Of a DNA stretch of 64,000 nucleotides, positions 35,004 to 43,613 are shown one piece after another. The stretch spans positions 68,915 through 132,914 of the forward strand of contig DAOSOK010000009.1 in assembly GCA_035373905.1 (NCBI GenBank), written 5' to 3'. A program made the position numbers and the translations under genes. How positions within the stretch are numbered: position 1 is the stretch's first letter; each line of letters opens with the position of its first letter. This DNA is from Candidatus Ozemobacteraceae bacterium. Lineage in GTDB: Bacteria > Muiribacteriota > Ozemobacteria > Ozemobacterales > Ozemobacteraceae. Under the pieces are notes generated by a model, which did not search any database, was not told the origin of the DNA, and saw only the letters and a list, made by a program, of their open reading frames with translations.

Positions 35004-37778
35004 ATGAATTCTTCATTTCCTGCGTTGCAACAACGCCTGCCGGCCTTGCTCGCAGGCGCGTTCCTCTTCGTGCTTTTCGCCGTCTGGACGGCTTCGCTGA
35101 TTCTCGAGAACGATCCCCAGCCCAACATCGACATCGTGTTGTCGCCTTCCGCACGTCTCGCCCCCGGCGACACGACCGAAGTCGCGCTGTATGCTCTCGG
35201 CCGCGACAAACCGTATCCCGTCCAAAGTCTCAAACTCGAGGCGCACCTTCGCTCCGCCGGGCGGTCCGTTCCGCTCGTACCCCCCTTTACGGCCGTCGAG
35301 AAACGCCCGGGGGTGTATGCCGCCAAAATCTCCCTTCCAGATTCGTTCAACGACGGCATGTATGAACTCGCCGTCTTCCGCTCGAACGCTCGCCGACAAC
35401 CGCTCGCCGTGTTCAGCATCCAGGCGGGAACGAACTACTCGTTCGCCGCCACTCCGCCCGGCCTCCCTCTTCGCACAGGCGGTTCCTACCGGTTCGATCT
35501 CGCCGCCATCGATCCCGCAACCTCCCGTCCGCTCCCGCGCCTTCCCGTCAGATGCAGGATCACAACCCCGGACGGCTTCACCACGACGAACAGGGTCGCG
35601 TTCACCACCCGTCAGGGAACGGGCGATTTCACCTTTTCCCTGCATCCGGAAAGCCCGACCGGGGAGTATCTCTTCGACTTCTCGTGCGGGAACCGGTCGC
35701 TCCAGTTCCGCGTTCCGGTTCTGCCGGCGCTCCCCCCCCTCGTTTTCCTGAGGAGTTTTCTGACCCGCGCCGCTTCGAATCTTCCGACGCCCGTTTCCGG
35801 ATTGATACCCGTTTTCCCGGTTCGCCCGGAGAGCCAGGCGCGCTGGAGCCTTCACCATGGAAAAGAGCCACATTCGCCGATCCGGTGGGCGAAAGCGGGC
35901 GGCAGAGGCGTTCGGGTGAATTTCGATCTCGGCACGCGTCGATTCGCCGTAATTGAGCTCTGGCAGCGCAACAGGCTGCTACATTCGTCGCTTTGTCCCC
36001 AGGCTTCGGGCACCGTCAAAATAACCTTTCGCAACAGGCTTCCCCTCACGGCACCGATCAAGGTGAGGCTGTGGCAGAAGAAGCGCCGCCAGGTCTGGTC
36101 AGACGAGTATGTCATTCCGACGCTTTCCGGAGCTGACGAAGCAACTCGCAGGTTTCGGCGCCTGGCCGAAGACTGCGAGCCGCCTGCCGACCGCACCCTC
36201 GCCCGTCTGCTGACGCCGGCGGCCGCTTCCGTGCAGGTCGGAAGCGGCTATCAGCGAACCGACGGTCTCACGCTCGCGACCGGTTTTCTGTCCGAGGTCT
36301 GCCGACTCTCCCTTCCCTGGATTCTTCTCGTCGCCATGATCCTGCCGTTCGCCGGCACCATCTGCAGCGATGCCGGGAAGAACGGGTGCCAAAGCGTCTC
36401 CGCTTTTCTCCTCCCTGTGACGGCAGCCATGATGGTCTTTTTTTTCCTGGCCCGATCCGGTTTCGCGGAGCCTCCCGGCCCGATCCTGCTGTTCGTGGGT
36501 TTCCTCGCCGCAGCTCTGATGCTCAACGCCGGCCGGTATTCATCGGCAGGCGAATCCCTCATCCGCACCCCGCCCAAATCGGTCCCGCAAGCCGTTCGTC
36601 AGCCCCCCATCCGGGCTATCGAGGCGTTCGTTCTCCTCGGAGTCATCCTCTCCGGGTCCCTTCTTGGAAAGATGCTTACCGGCGACCTGGCTTTTCAGGC
36701 GTCGCAGGCTACGTTTCTGGCGTTCATCGCCGCCGTATCGGGGCTCATGACCGCGATATGCATGCTGGGAACGGGTTCGCTGAGTCTGAGCAGACCCGAT
36801 CCGTCCCTGTTCGCGGCGGTTTCCGACCTTCTGTCGCGATTCACCTCCGGTCTCGCAAAAGGCGGATGGAAAGTCGCTCTCCTGCTCACGCTTCTCATGG
36901 CGGGGCTTTTCGCAGGAATCCTGCGTCTTCACACGCTGTTTCATCCCCCGTCCTCAGAGATGTCCGGACCGGCTGTCCGCCGCGCCTGGAGACAGAAGAA
37001 TGCTTTCGCTCTTCGGTCGCAGCAGCTCCAGTTCGTTCCCACGGAGTCTGCGGCTGCAGAGAGCGGCGGCCTCGAAACGGCGACGGGACCCTCCGACGCG
37101 CAGCGCGCCATACAATCTCGGTTCCTCCTTCTGCGAGGCACAAAACACTGGACCGGTCGAAAAATTCAGAGAATCAACGTCTTCACGAAACCCAGGGATT
37201 TTCTCGATCGGTGGGTCCGCTCTCTCGCATCCCTCCGTCCTACCCTCTGGACGATCTGCCTTGAACTCAATGCCAGGGCCACGCGCTTCCAACTCCTCGA
37301 CCCGTCCGAGCGACGCGAAGAGCGGGAACGCCTGGAAGCCTGCCTGACCGTCTTTGGAAACATGCTATCCCGCGAGGTCCAGGGAGGAAAAACCATTTCT
37401 CCGGCCCGCAAGCAGTTCCTTGCCGACACCCTGACGAGCCTCTCCGGGGCGGTTTCAACCGATGCGGCCTTCAGGCAGGCGCTTCAGGCGCTTCCCGTCG
37501 TTCCGGCAACCGGCGAAGAGGTCGATCCGGCCGTCGGTCTGATCGAGTATCCGACCGCGACGCCGCCGGTCGAGATTCCAGCTCTCGTCGCCCCGGCCTT
37601 TCGGCCGGGTGGGGCGCTCCGGCTCGGAAACGAAAGCGGTGTCTCGGTTTCGTTCCCCATCCGCCCCGAAATGACGCCCCTCGTGCGCGGAACATCCTTC
37701 CGTGACACGTTCGAAATCACCCGTCTCGAAACTCTCCGCGAGAGACCGCTTCTTCTCGAGCTGGTTTTCATCCCCTGA
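35004..37778 (+). CDS. Large membrane protein with macroglobulin/Ig-like N-terminal region
   Basis: 924 residues, no family recognised. An N-terminal helix (about 13-34) anchors an extracytoplasmic beta-rich region (about 35-400). One part (RCRITTPDGFTTTNRVAFTT then SPTGEYLFDFSCG) has the rhythm of MG2-like or other Ig-fold domains found in alpha-2-macroglobulins. About six more membrane helices lie between 430 and 640 (for example LLVAMILPFAGTI, LLFVGFLAAALMLNAG, VALLLTLLMAGLFAGIL). The last 270 residues are soluble and helical. It has its own promoter. It could relate to the macroglobulin gene at 47.7 kb, which is speculation. Confidence 0.7.
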   Translation: MNSSFPALQQRLPALLAGAFLFVLFAVWTASLILENDPQPNIDIVLSPSARLAPGDTTEVALYALGRDKPYPVQSLKLEAHLRSAGRSVPLVPPFTAVEKRPGVYAAKISLPDSFNDGMYELAVFRSNARRQPLAVFSIQAGTNYSFAATPPGLPLRTGGSYRFDLAAIDPATSRPLPRLPVRCRITTPDGFTTTNRVAFTTRQGTGDFTFSLHPESPTGEYLFDFSCGNRSLQFRVPVLPALPPLVFLRSFLTRAASNLPTPVSGLIPVFPVRPESQARWSLHHGKEPHSPIRWAKAGGRGVRVNFDLGTRRFAVIELWQRNRLLHSSLCPQASGTVKITFRNRLPLTAPIKVRLWQKKRRQVWSDEYVIPTLSGADEATRRFRRLAEDCEPPADRTLARLLTPAAASVQVGSGYQRTDGLTLATGFLSEVCRLSLPWILLVAMILPFAGTICSDAGKNGCQSVSAFLLPVTAAMMVFFFLARSGFAEPPGPILLFVGFLAAALMLNAGRYSSAGESLIRTPPKSVPQAVRQPPIRAIEAFVLLGVILSGSLLGKMLTGDLAFQASQATFLAFIAAVSGLMTAICMLGTGSLSLSRPDPSLFAAVSDLLSRFTSGLAKGGWKVALLLTLLMAGLFAGILRLHTLFHPPSSEMSGPAVRRAWRQKNAFALRSQQLQFVPTESAAAESGGLETATGPSDAQRAIQSRFLLLRGTKHWTGRKIQRINVFTKPRDFLDRWVRSLASLRPTLWTICLELNARATRFQLLDPSERREERERLEACLTVFGNMLSREVQGGKTISPARKQFLADTLTSLSGAVSTDAAFRQALQALPVVPATGEEVDPAVGLIEYPTATPPVEIPALVAPAFRPGGALRLGNESGVSVSFPIRPEMTPLVRGTSFRDTFEITRLETLRERPLLLELVFIP

Positions 37779-37803
37779 AGGTGATTTCTCCCGCCGACTG
37801 AGC

Positions 37804-37809
37804 TACAAT
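37804..37809 (+). promoter_or_regulatory. -10 box six bases before moeA
   Basis: TACAAT at 37804-37809, then GAAGAG and the ATG at 37816. No clear -35. The GAAGAG is too close to act as a Shine-Dalgarno site, so a leaderless start is the simplest reading. Confidence 0.4.
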
Positions 37810-37815
37810 GAAGAG

Positions 37816-39033
37816 ATGAAAACCTTCGACGAAGCCTATGCCACGATCATGGAAGTCGCCGCCGGCTCCGTGCCCGAAAGCGAGCCTGTTCCGCTCGATG
37901 CGGTCCCCGGCCGCATTCTCGCCGAGAACCTCGCGGCGCCGGAGGATCTGCCCATGGCCGACAACTCGGCGATGGACGGGTACTGTTTCAGACGCTCTGA
38001 CGCCGTTGCCGCGTCATCCGGAACCCCGGTTTCCCTCCCGCTCGCGTCCGGGATCGACGCCGGCCATCCTCTCGAGGCGCTCCCCGAGGGTCATGCAGCG
38101 TATATCGCGACCGGCGGCATTCTCCCGGTCGGCGCCGACACGATCGTCAGGATCGAGGACGCCGAACTCCCCGCACCCGGCACGCACCTCCTGGTTCGCA
38201 GTCTCCCTCCCGAAGGCGCCTACATCCGGCGTCGCGGCCGAGACCGACGTTCGGGCGATCTCGTGCTGGCCGCGGGCGTGCGGCTCACTCCCTATGCCGT
38301 CGGCGTCGCGGCGTCGCTCGGTCGGACCGTCGTCCGCGCGGCGCGACGGCCGCGGGTCTGCATTCTCGTCTCCGGAGACGAGCTCGTCATGCCGTTCGAA
38401 CACCCCCGGCCCTGGCAGGTCCGCAACACCAACACCCCGATTCTGAAAGCGCTCATCCGCTCGGCCGGCGGAGAGCCGATCGATCTCGGCATCGTCCGCG
38501 ACGACCCCGGCTCCGCCGAAGCCGCCCTTCGGCGGGCCGCGGAACTGGGCGACGTCGTCGTCTCCTCCGGCGGCATCTCGATGGGCCGGAAAGACCCTTT
38601 TGTCACGGCGCTGGACGCCATCGGAGCCGCGATATCCGTCAGAGGCGTCGCGATGAGGCCGGGCAAGCCCATCACGTTCGGACGCATCGGCAACACCCCG
38701 TATTTCGGGCTTCCCGGCAACCAGGCGTCTTCCGCCGTGACGGCCGAACTGTTCCTGCGCCCGTTCCTGGCGCGTCTGCAGGGAAGCGCGGATCCGGACC
38801 ACCGTCGCGTCCTGCTCCCCCTGGCGAAAGATGTGACGAACCGCACCGGCCGCGATGATTTCCAGCGGGGGCGGCTTGTCAGCACGGCATCGGGACCCGT
38901 CGCCGAAACGCTGGAAAAGCAGGATTCCCATTTTCTCTCGTCTCTTCTCGGAGCGGACCTCCTCGTCAGAATTCCTGGCGACAGGCCGCAGATCAGAGCC
39001 GGTGAGCTCGTCGAGTGCCGGTTCATCGGCTGA
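37816..39033 (+). CDS. moeA: Molybdopterin molybdenumtransferase MoeA
   Basis: 405 residues, normal for MoeA. It has MADNSAMDGYCFR (active-site loop), ATGGILPVGADTIVRIED, VCILVSGDELV, and SSGGISMGRKDPFVTALDAIG near residue 250. YFGLPGNQASSAVTAELFLRPFL completes the MPT-binding fold. The start at 37816 gives the usual FDEA opening; an upstream extension from 37702 would run inside the preceding gene. It inserts molybdenum (or tungsten) into molybdopterin. No other cofactor gene or molybdoenzyme is in the window. Confidence 0.93.
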   Translation: MKTFDEAYATIMEVAAGSVPESEPVPLDAVPGRILAENLAAPEDLPMADNSAMDGYCFRRSDAVAASSGTPVSLPLASGIDAGHPLEALPEGHAAYIATGGILPVGADTIVRIEDAELPAPGTHLLVRSLPPEGAYIRRRGRDRRSGDLVLAAGVRLTPYAVGVAASLGRTVVRAARRPRVCILVSGDELVMPFEHPRPWQVRNTNTPILKALIRSAGGEPIDLGIVRDDPGSAEAALRRAAELGDVVVSSGGISMGRKDPFVTALDAIGAAISVRGVAMRPGKPITFGRIGNTPYFGLPGNQASSAVTAELFLRPFLARLQGSADPDHRRVLLPLAKDVTNRTGRDDFQRGRLVSTASGPVAETLEKQDSHFLSSLLGADLLVRIPGDRPQIRAGELVECRFIG

Positions 39034-39044
39034 GGAACCTCATC

Positions 39045-40130
39045 ATGCTGTCACCGTTCGAAATTCCCGACACCCTGGCGATGGACATCGGAACCGGCAC
39101 CAAGGATGTGATGCACTTTTCTGCCCGTCACACGCTCGAAAACAACGTCAAGCTCGTCGTGCCGACGCCGGCGCTCGTGATGGCCGACCGGCTGGAGCGT
39201 CACGAGGGGGAGTTGCGCATTTCCGGTTACACGATGGGCGGCGGATATCTCGCGAAGGTCATCAAGCGGCACCGGGCCTGCGGCAGGCGCGTCGTCATGG
39301 AGGAAATGCCCGCTTTCACGGTCCGCAACAACATCGAAGAGATCGAAGCCGCGGGTATCGAGATCGTCGAGCGGGTCGAGGAGCCCACCCACGTTTTCGA
39401 CGAGATCGAACTGCCGCTCTATTACGAGCTGCTCGGCCGGTTCGGCATCGACACGAAAAAGATCAGAATCATCGGCATCTCGGCCCAGGACCACGGCTAC
39501 AACACGAGCGAGGAGTCTTCTCGGCGGAACCGGTTCAAGTATTTCCTCGACCATCTCGCCGGCGAACGCTCCCCCCGCTCGCTGGTCTTCACCGACACCG
39601 ATCTTCCCGACGTCTTCGGCCGTCTCTTTTCGGGCGCACGGTGTGTGAAGCATTTCGATCATACGCTCCGCGCCGTGCTGATCGACACCTCGTTCTCCGC
39701 CATTCTTGGCTGTGGTCTCGACCCGAGAGTCGCCGCCCTGCGCGGCCCGGTGCTGTACATCAATTACGGGAACGGGCACACGATGGCCTGCATCATGGAC
39801 GGCACCCGCATTCTCTCGTTTTTCGAGCACCACACCCGCGTCCTCAAGACGAAACCCGAGGTCATGGCCGGCTTCATGAGCCGGCTCGCCGAAGGGAAGC
39901 TTTCGACCGACGAAGTGTTCGACGACGATGGGAACGGCTGCGTGACGTTCGAGCCCATCGCTTTTTCCGAACTCGCCGGCGTCGTCGTGACCGGCCCTCA
40001 ACGCCATCTGATCGAACAGAGCGGCCTCGGTCCGTTCGTCGAGGCGGCGCCCGGGGGCGACATGATGATGACCGGACCGCTCGGCCTGCTGCGGGGCGTC
40101 ACCATGCGGAGGCATGAGTTGTGCGGCTGA
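39045..40130 (+). CDS. DUF1786 family protein
   Basis: 361 residues. It begins with LAMDIGTGTKDVM, a phosphate-1-like glycine motif recalling actin/Hsp70/sugar-kinase folds. INYGNGHTMACIMDGTRI follows later as a possible second motif. The family occurs in some bacteria and archaea, often near radical-SAM or formate-lyase-activase genes; none is present here. A GAGG site lies nine bases before the ATG, itself overlapping the moeA stop. Function unknown; association with MoeA suggests a link to molybdenum or tungsten metabolism, as inference. Confidence 0.75.
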   Translation: MLSPFEIPDTLAMDIGTGTKDVMHFSARHTLENNVKLVVPTPALVMADRLERHEGELRISGYTMGGGYLAKVIKRHRACGRRVVMEEMPAFTVRNNIEEIEAAGIEIVERVEEPTHVFDEIELPLYYELLGRFGIDTKKIRIIGISAQDHGYNTSEESSRRNRFKYFLDHLAGERSPRSLVFTDTDLPDVFGRLFSGARCVKHFDHTLRAVLIDTSFSAILGCGLDPRVAALRGPVLYINYGNGHTMACIMDGTRILSFFEHHTRVLKTKPEVMAGFMSRLAEGKLSTDEVFDDDGNGCVTFEPIAFSELAGVVVTGPQRHLIEQSGLGPFVEAAPGGDMMMTGPLGLLRGVTMRRHELCG

Positions 40131-40948
40131 TCAAGTTTTATAGTTGCTTATACATATTTTTCATTTTGCTCGTTTTGTTGTTCGCATCCGTTTTGCCCGC
40201 CGGCGCCTGCGACGACACGCTGATTTCCCTGATGACGGCGAACGATCCCAACAGCGCGTTCAGCCTGGGGATCAAGGAGTTCAACCGCTCGCTCAACCTC
40301 CTCGGAACGGCGCTGAGATACAATGAACTCGATGCCGTCCCCGGCCACCTGGTGAAAGTCATGGAGGCCTGGCTGGCCTTTTCCAACAAGTTCAACGTCA
40401 ACCCGCCCGAAGCGGCGCGCGAGGACATAGCCTGGGCCGCCAAGATGAGCGAGACGGCGGAACGGATCGGCCGGATACGCAGGCTCATCGAAGAGAAGAA
40501 ACACGTCGAGGCGCACGACGCCGTGCTCGCCCTGAGCGGCCGGCTGGGGATCTTTTTCGAGGCCGTCGGCATGAGCCCGATCAAGCGCAGGTTCCTCATC
40601 GGATCGGAACTGCTGATCCGCCTCGAGCAGGACCGCGTCGGGAGCAGATTCGAAAATATGAAATCGACCTGCGCCTCGTTCACGGCGTGGCTGACCGAGT
40701 TCCGTCCGACGCTCGCATCGGACGCCCTCGCTCCCTATGACCGCATCATCGATGCCGCCGGGCGGCTCGACATTATGCTCGACGGCGATCCGGCCAGTTC
40801 CTCGCGGCAGATCGAGGCGCTCGTGAAACTCATCGAAGCCAGCGTGCTGGACCTTCGCGCGCGCGTCCTCATGCGCGAGTGGTTCCCGCCGGCGCCCGAT
40901 GCCGACGTTCAGAGAACGGCCCCGGACGCGGCCGGTGCCCCCCGCTGA
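40121..40948 (+). CDS. Secreted helical protein of unknown function
   Basis: 275 residues. Start is GTG at 40121, eight bases after CGGAGG and overlapping the DUF1786 gene by 10 bases. Signal peptide IFFILLVLLFASVLPAGA, cleaved near GACDD; the Cys does not sit in a good lipobox. The rest is predicted alpha-helical (IAWAAKMSETAERIGRIRRL, VLALSGRLGIFFEAVG). Its first codons (TTT TAT AGT TGC TTA TAC ATA TTT) are strikingly AT-rich compared with the rest. No family recognised. Confidence 0.75.
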   Translation: MRLIKFYSCLYIFFILLVLLFASVLPAGACDDTLISLMTANDPNSAFSLGIKEFNRSLNLLGTALRYNELDAVPGHLVKVMEAWLAFSNKFNVNPPEAAREDIAWAAKMSETAERIGRIRRLIEEKKHVEAHDAVLALSGRLGIFFEAVGMSPIKRRFLIGSELLIRLEQDRVGSRFENMKSTCASFTAWLTEFRPTLASDALAPYDRIIDAAGRLDIMLDGDPASSSRQIEALVKLIEASVLDLRARVLMREWFPPAPDADVQRTAPDAAGAPR

Positions 40949-40987
40949 TCGTCTGACAGCCACTTCGATGGCAGGAACATCCGAACC

Positions 40988-42142
40988 ATGTATCGCCACC
41001 ACTTTCCCCTGATGAACGAGCTTTTTGGCTGGCTCCGAACGACCTGGGCTTGGCCTGGCCTCGAAGAGGTCGGCCGGTTTCTCGGCACTCATCTCATTTC
41101 CGGCATGATTCCGGCGTTCTTCATCGCCGGCGCGATCGCCGTCTTTCTGGACAAGCAGCGCATCACCAGGCTCATGGGGCCGCAAGCCCCCGCCTGGGTC
41201 TCCTATCCCATCGCCTCGTTCGCCGGGGCGATCCTCACCGTCTGCTCATGCGGCGTCATCCCTATATTTACAGGTATCCTTCAGCAGGGCGCGGGCATCG
41301 GCCCGGCGTTCACGTTCCTGTTCTCGTCTCCGGCGGTCAACCTCATCGCCCTGACCTACACGACCACCTTTCTGGGTCTCGGCTTCACCGCCGCCCGCAT
41401 CGTCGCGGTCATCGCCTCGTCCATCGCGATCGGGCTTGTGATGCGACTTCTGTTCAGAGAGCCTCCGCCGCTGGCCGTTCCCACCCTGGCGATGGCCGAA
41501 GAGGAAAGCGACCGCACCGACGGCCAGACGCTCATCGTCTTCCTCCTGCTCCTCCTGATCATGCTCACTTCGACGGGCATCTTCGACCGGCATCTCCGGC
41601 CCGACCCCGTCGCCATCAACTCTCCCATGCTGACGTCCAGCATGATCAGAGCCCTCGATTTCCTGCTGTCGAAACTCCTGGTGATTTTCTTCGAGATCGC
41701 GATTCTTGCCGGCGCCCTGTGGAAATGGTTCAGACCCGACGAGGTGAAACAGTGGCTGAAAAAGTCCTGGAGCCTCTTCGTGATGATATTTCCAACGGTT
41801 CTGCTGGGTATTTTCATTTCGGGACTGCTCGCCGCTCTCGTCCCGCTGACCCGGTATATGTCGCTCTTCTCCGTCAATTCGATCGAGTCGAACCTGCTGG
41901 CAAGTCTGATCGGCTCACTGATGTATTTCGGGACGATCGTCGGCGTGAATATCGTAGCGACCCTCGTCCATTTCGGCATGCACACCGGCCCGGCCCTGAC
42001 GCTCATCCTTTCCGGCCCGGCCGTGAGTCTCCCGAGCGTTCTCGCCCTCCAGGCCGTCGTCGGCAGAAAGAAGGCCGTTGTCTTTCTTCTGCTCGTCATG
42101 CTCTTTACCGCGCTGAGCGGGTATCTATACGGCATGCTGTAA
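40988..42142 (+). CDS. DUF318/ArsP-type permease (UPF0718 family)
   Basis: 384-residue membrane protein with about 8-9 helices in two halves. The diagnostic motif TVCSCGVIPIF, with a vicinal Cys-x-Cys in a helix, is at about residue 85, followed by SSPAVNLIAL. The second half repeats the pattern as YFGTIVGVNIVATL and LSGPAVSLPSVLAL. Relatives export organoarsenicals or are proposed copper/zinc transporters. The substrate here is undetermined. Confidence 0.85.
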   Translation: MYRHHFPLMNELFGWLRTTWAWPGLEEVGRFLGTHLISGMIPAFFIAGAIAVFLDKQRITRLMGPQAPAWVSYPIASFAGAILTVCSCGVIPIFTGILQQGAGIGPAFTFLFSSPAVNLIALTYTTTFLGLGFTAARIVAVIASSIAIGLVMRLLFREPPPLAVPTLAMAEEESDRTDGQTLIVFLLLLLIMLTSTGIFDRHLRPDPVAINSPMLTSSMIRALDFLLSKLLVIFFEIAILAGALWKWFRPDEVKQWLKKSWSLFVMIFPTVLLGIFISGLLAALVPLTRYMSLFSVNSIESNLLASLIGSLMYFGTIVGVNIVATLVHFGMHTGPALTLILSGPAVSLPSVLALQAVVGRKKAVVFLLLVMLFTALSGYLYGML

Positions 42143-42234
42143 TATTCGTCCGCAACCGCCGCCCCGGATCCCTGCCGTTCAAACTCGGTTTGCTCTCTCC
42201 GGTTACCTCCGGGGTGACGGTAAGGGGGGGAGTG

Positions 42235-42243
42235 TGGTATAAC
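42235..42243 (+). promoter_or_regulatory. Extended -10 promoter of the TPR gene
   Basis: TGG-TATAAC (-10 at 42238-42243), with GTGACG about 17 bases upstream as a weak -35. The leader would be about 75 bases and ends with AAAGGA eight bases before the ATG at 42326. Confidence 0.5.
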
Positions 42244-42325
42244 GAAGTCGGTGCCGCCGGGTGACGAAAAAATTCGCTCAGGGGCGCGGAATGGTTGTCG
42301 CACAGTAATTCGAAAGGACCGTGTC

Positions 42326-43051
42326 ATGTCGAAGAAGACCGCTGCTGACCTCAATCCCATCCAGGACTTGATGAAGGAAGGGAAGTATGACGAGGCCCGG
42401 CCTCTGCTCCAGGACTACCTGAAGCACAAGCCGGATGATCCACTGGCACTGCGCCTGTACGGCAACACGTATGCCTACACCGGCTTTCTCGGCAAGGCCA
42501 AGAAAATCTGGAAGGACGCCATCCGGAAATTCCCGGACAACATCGATCTGCTGTACAATTACGCTCTCGCCTTCTACCTCCAGGGCGACCTGGAGACGGC
42601 CTACCGATACTGGAAACGGGCTCTGGCCCTGAACGGAAAGGATTCAGAAATTCTGTTCAGCCTGGGCCAGGTCGCGCGCGATCGCGGGATGCTCCGCCGG
42701 GCGGTATCATGGTGGAAGAAAGCTCTCCAGATCGACCCCTCCAACGTCGAAACGATGAACAACATCGGCACCGCCTTCGCCTCGCTCGGCATGTTCGGAA
42801 AAGCGGCGCTCTGGTATGAAAAAGCTCTCGCCGAAGATCCGGACTACGCTCTCGCCCACTTGAACCTCGCCAACGCGAAGTTCGAACTCCACCAGTTCGA
42901 CGAGGCCTCGGCACATGCCGAAAAGGCCGCTCAACTCGATCCCTCGAGCCACCTCGAGGCATCGGAAACCCTCATCCGAAAAGTGAAGGCGGCCCGCCCG
43001 CCGGCCCCGGCCCCAAAACCGGAGGCGCCGAAAGCCGAAGCGCCGAAGTAA
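42326..43051 (+). CDS. TPR-repeat protein
   Basis: 241 residues, no signal peptide. Five or so tetratricopeptide repeats: KYDEARPLLQDYLKHKPDDP, NIDLLYNYALAFYLQGDLET, DSEILFSLGQVARDRGMLRR, NVETMNNIGTAFASLGMFGK, YALAHLNLANAKFELHQFDE. The C-terminus is a Pro/Ala/Glu/Lys tail. A monocistronic gene with its own promoter and a strong terminator. Likely a protein-interaction adaptor; partner unknown. Confidence 0.88.
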   Translation: MSKKTAADLNPIQDLMKEGKYDEARPLLQDYLKHKPDDPLALRLYGNTYAYTGFLGKAKKIWKDAIRKFPDNIDLLYNYALAFYLQGDLETAYRYWKRALALNGKDSEILFSLGQVARDRGMLRRAVSWWKKALQIDPSNVETMNNIGTAFASLGMFGKAALWYEKALAEDPDYALAHLNLANAKFELHQFDEASAHAEKAAQLDPSSHLEASETLIRKVKAARPPAPAPKPEAPKAEAPK

Positions 43052-43074
43052 CCTCCTCCGTTCCGCTCACGAAC

Positions 43075-43112
43075 GCAGCCCCGGGTCAGGACGGCCCGGG
43101 GCTGCATTTTTA
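43075..43112 (+). terminator. Rho-independent terminator after the TPR gene
   Basis: Perfect 11-bp stem GCAGCCCCGGG / CCCGGGGCTGC (43075-43085 and 43095-43105) with a nine-base loop, followed by ATTTTTA. Confidence 0.93.
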
Positions 43113-43174
43113 TATACAGACATCTATATATTACTGCACGGCGAAAACCTGTTCGTGTTCCTCTTCGCGCCGCG

Positions 43175-43200
43175 CCCTTCGACACGCTCAGGGCGAACGG
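43175..43200. repeat. Intergenic repeat, family A
   Basis: 26 bases: CCCTTCGACACG then CTCAGGGCGAACGG. It differs from the 31841-31866 copy at two positions in the middle. Confidence 0.7.
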
Positions 43201-43250
43201 GGGATCTCATTCGACGGGGCTCGAAAACCCGGTGTCCGGCGGTGGTTCGC

Positions 43251-43532
43251 TCAGTTCAGGGCTTCGACGGCAGGGGGATCGCCGTCGGTGCACAGGCCCG
43301 CGACGAGAACCCGGCGGTTGGATCGCAACATTTCGTTTTCCCTCGACAACCGCTCGTTTTCAGTCTTCGCGCAGTTCAGCTGACGGGTCATTTCGGCGTA
43401 TTTCTCGGCCATTTCGGCCAGCACGCACTGAAGTTCACGCATCTCCGACGCGATCGAGTCGAGAAAGGAGCACAACGCGGGCGAATCGATTTCCCCGTGC
43501 GTCTCCGTGACCGAGTGTTCAAGCTGCGGCAT
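43251..43532 (-). CDS. Small coiled-coil protein
   Basis: 93 residues from the ATG at 43532, five bases after GGAGGG. A short N-terminus is followed by a continuous heptad-like helix (FLDSIASEMRELQCVLAEMA through AKTENERLSRENEMLRSN), then a short tail. Such proteins often act as dimeric adaptors or have ZapB/Lpp-like roles, but there is no signal peptide and no family is recognised. Confidence 0.6.
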   Translation of the reverse strand: MPQLEHSVTETHGEIDSPALCSFLDSIASEMRELQCVLAEMAEKYAEMTRQLNCAKTENERLSRENEMLRSNRRVLVAGLCTDGDPPAVEALN

Positions 43533-43613
43533 ATGACCCTCCGATGAAGTCGAACACATGTTCCACAACCTTCATCGGCCAACCCGGCCGCCGGGCTTAG
43601 CGGTTGATGAAAA

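Noticed and set aside
37702..37815. Upstream extension of MoeA
   Set aside because: It lies inside the preceding gene, and the MoeA family opening is at 37816.
42210..42230. GGTTACC...GGTAA partial symmetry upstream of the TPR gene as an operator
   Set aside because: Imperfect and short; not better than chance in this context.
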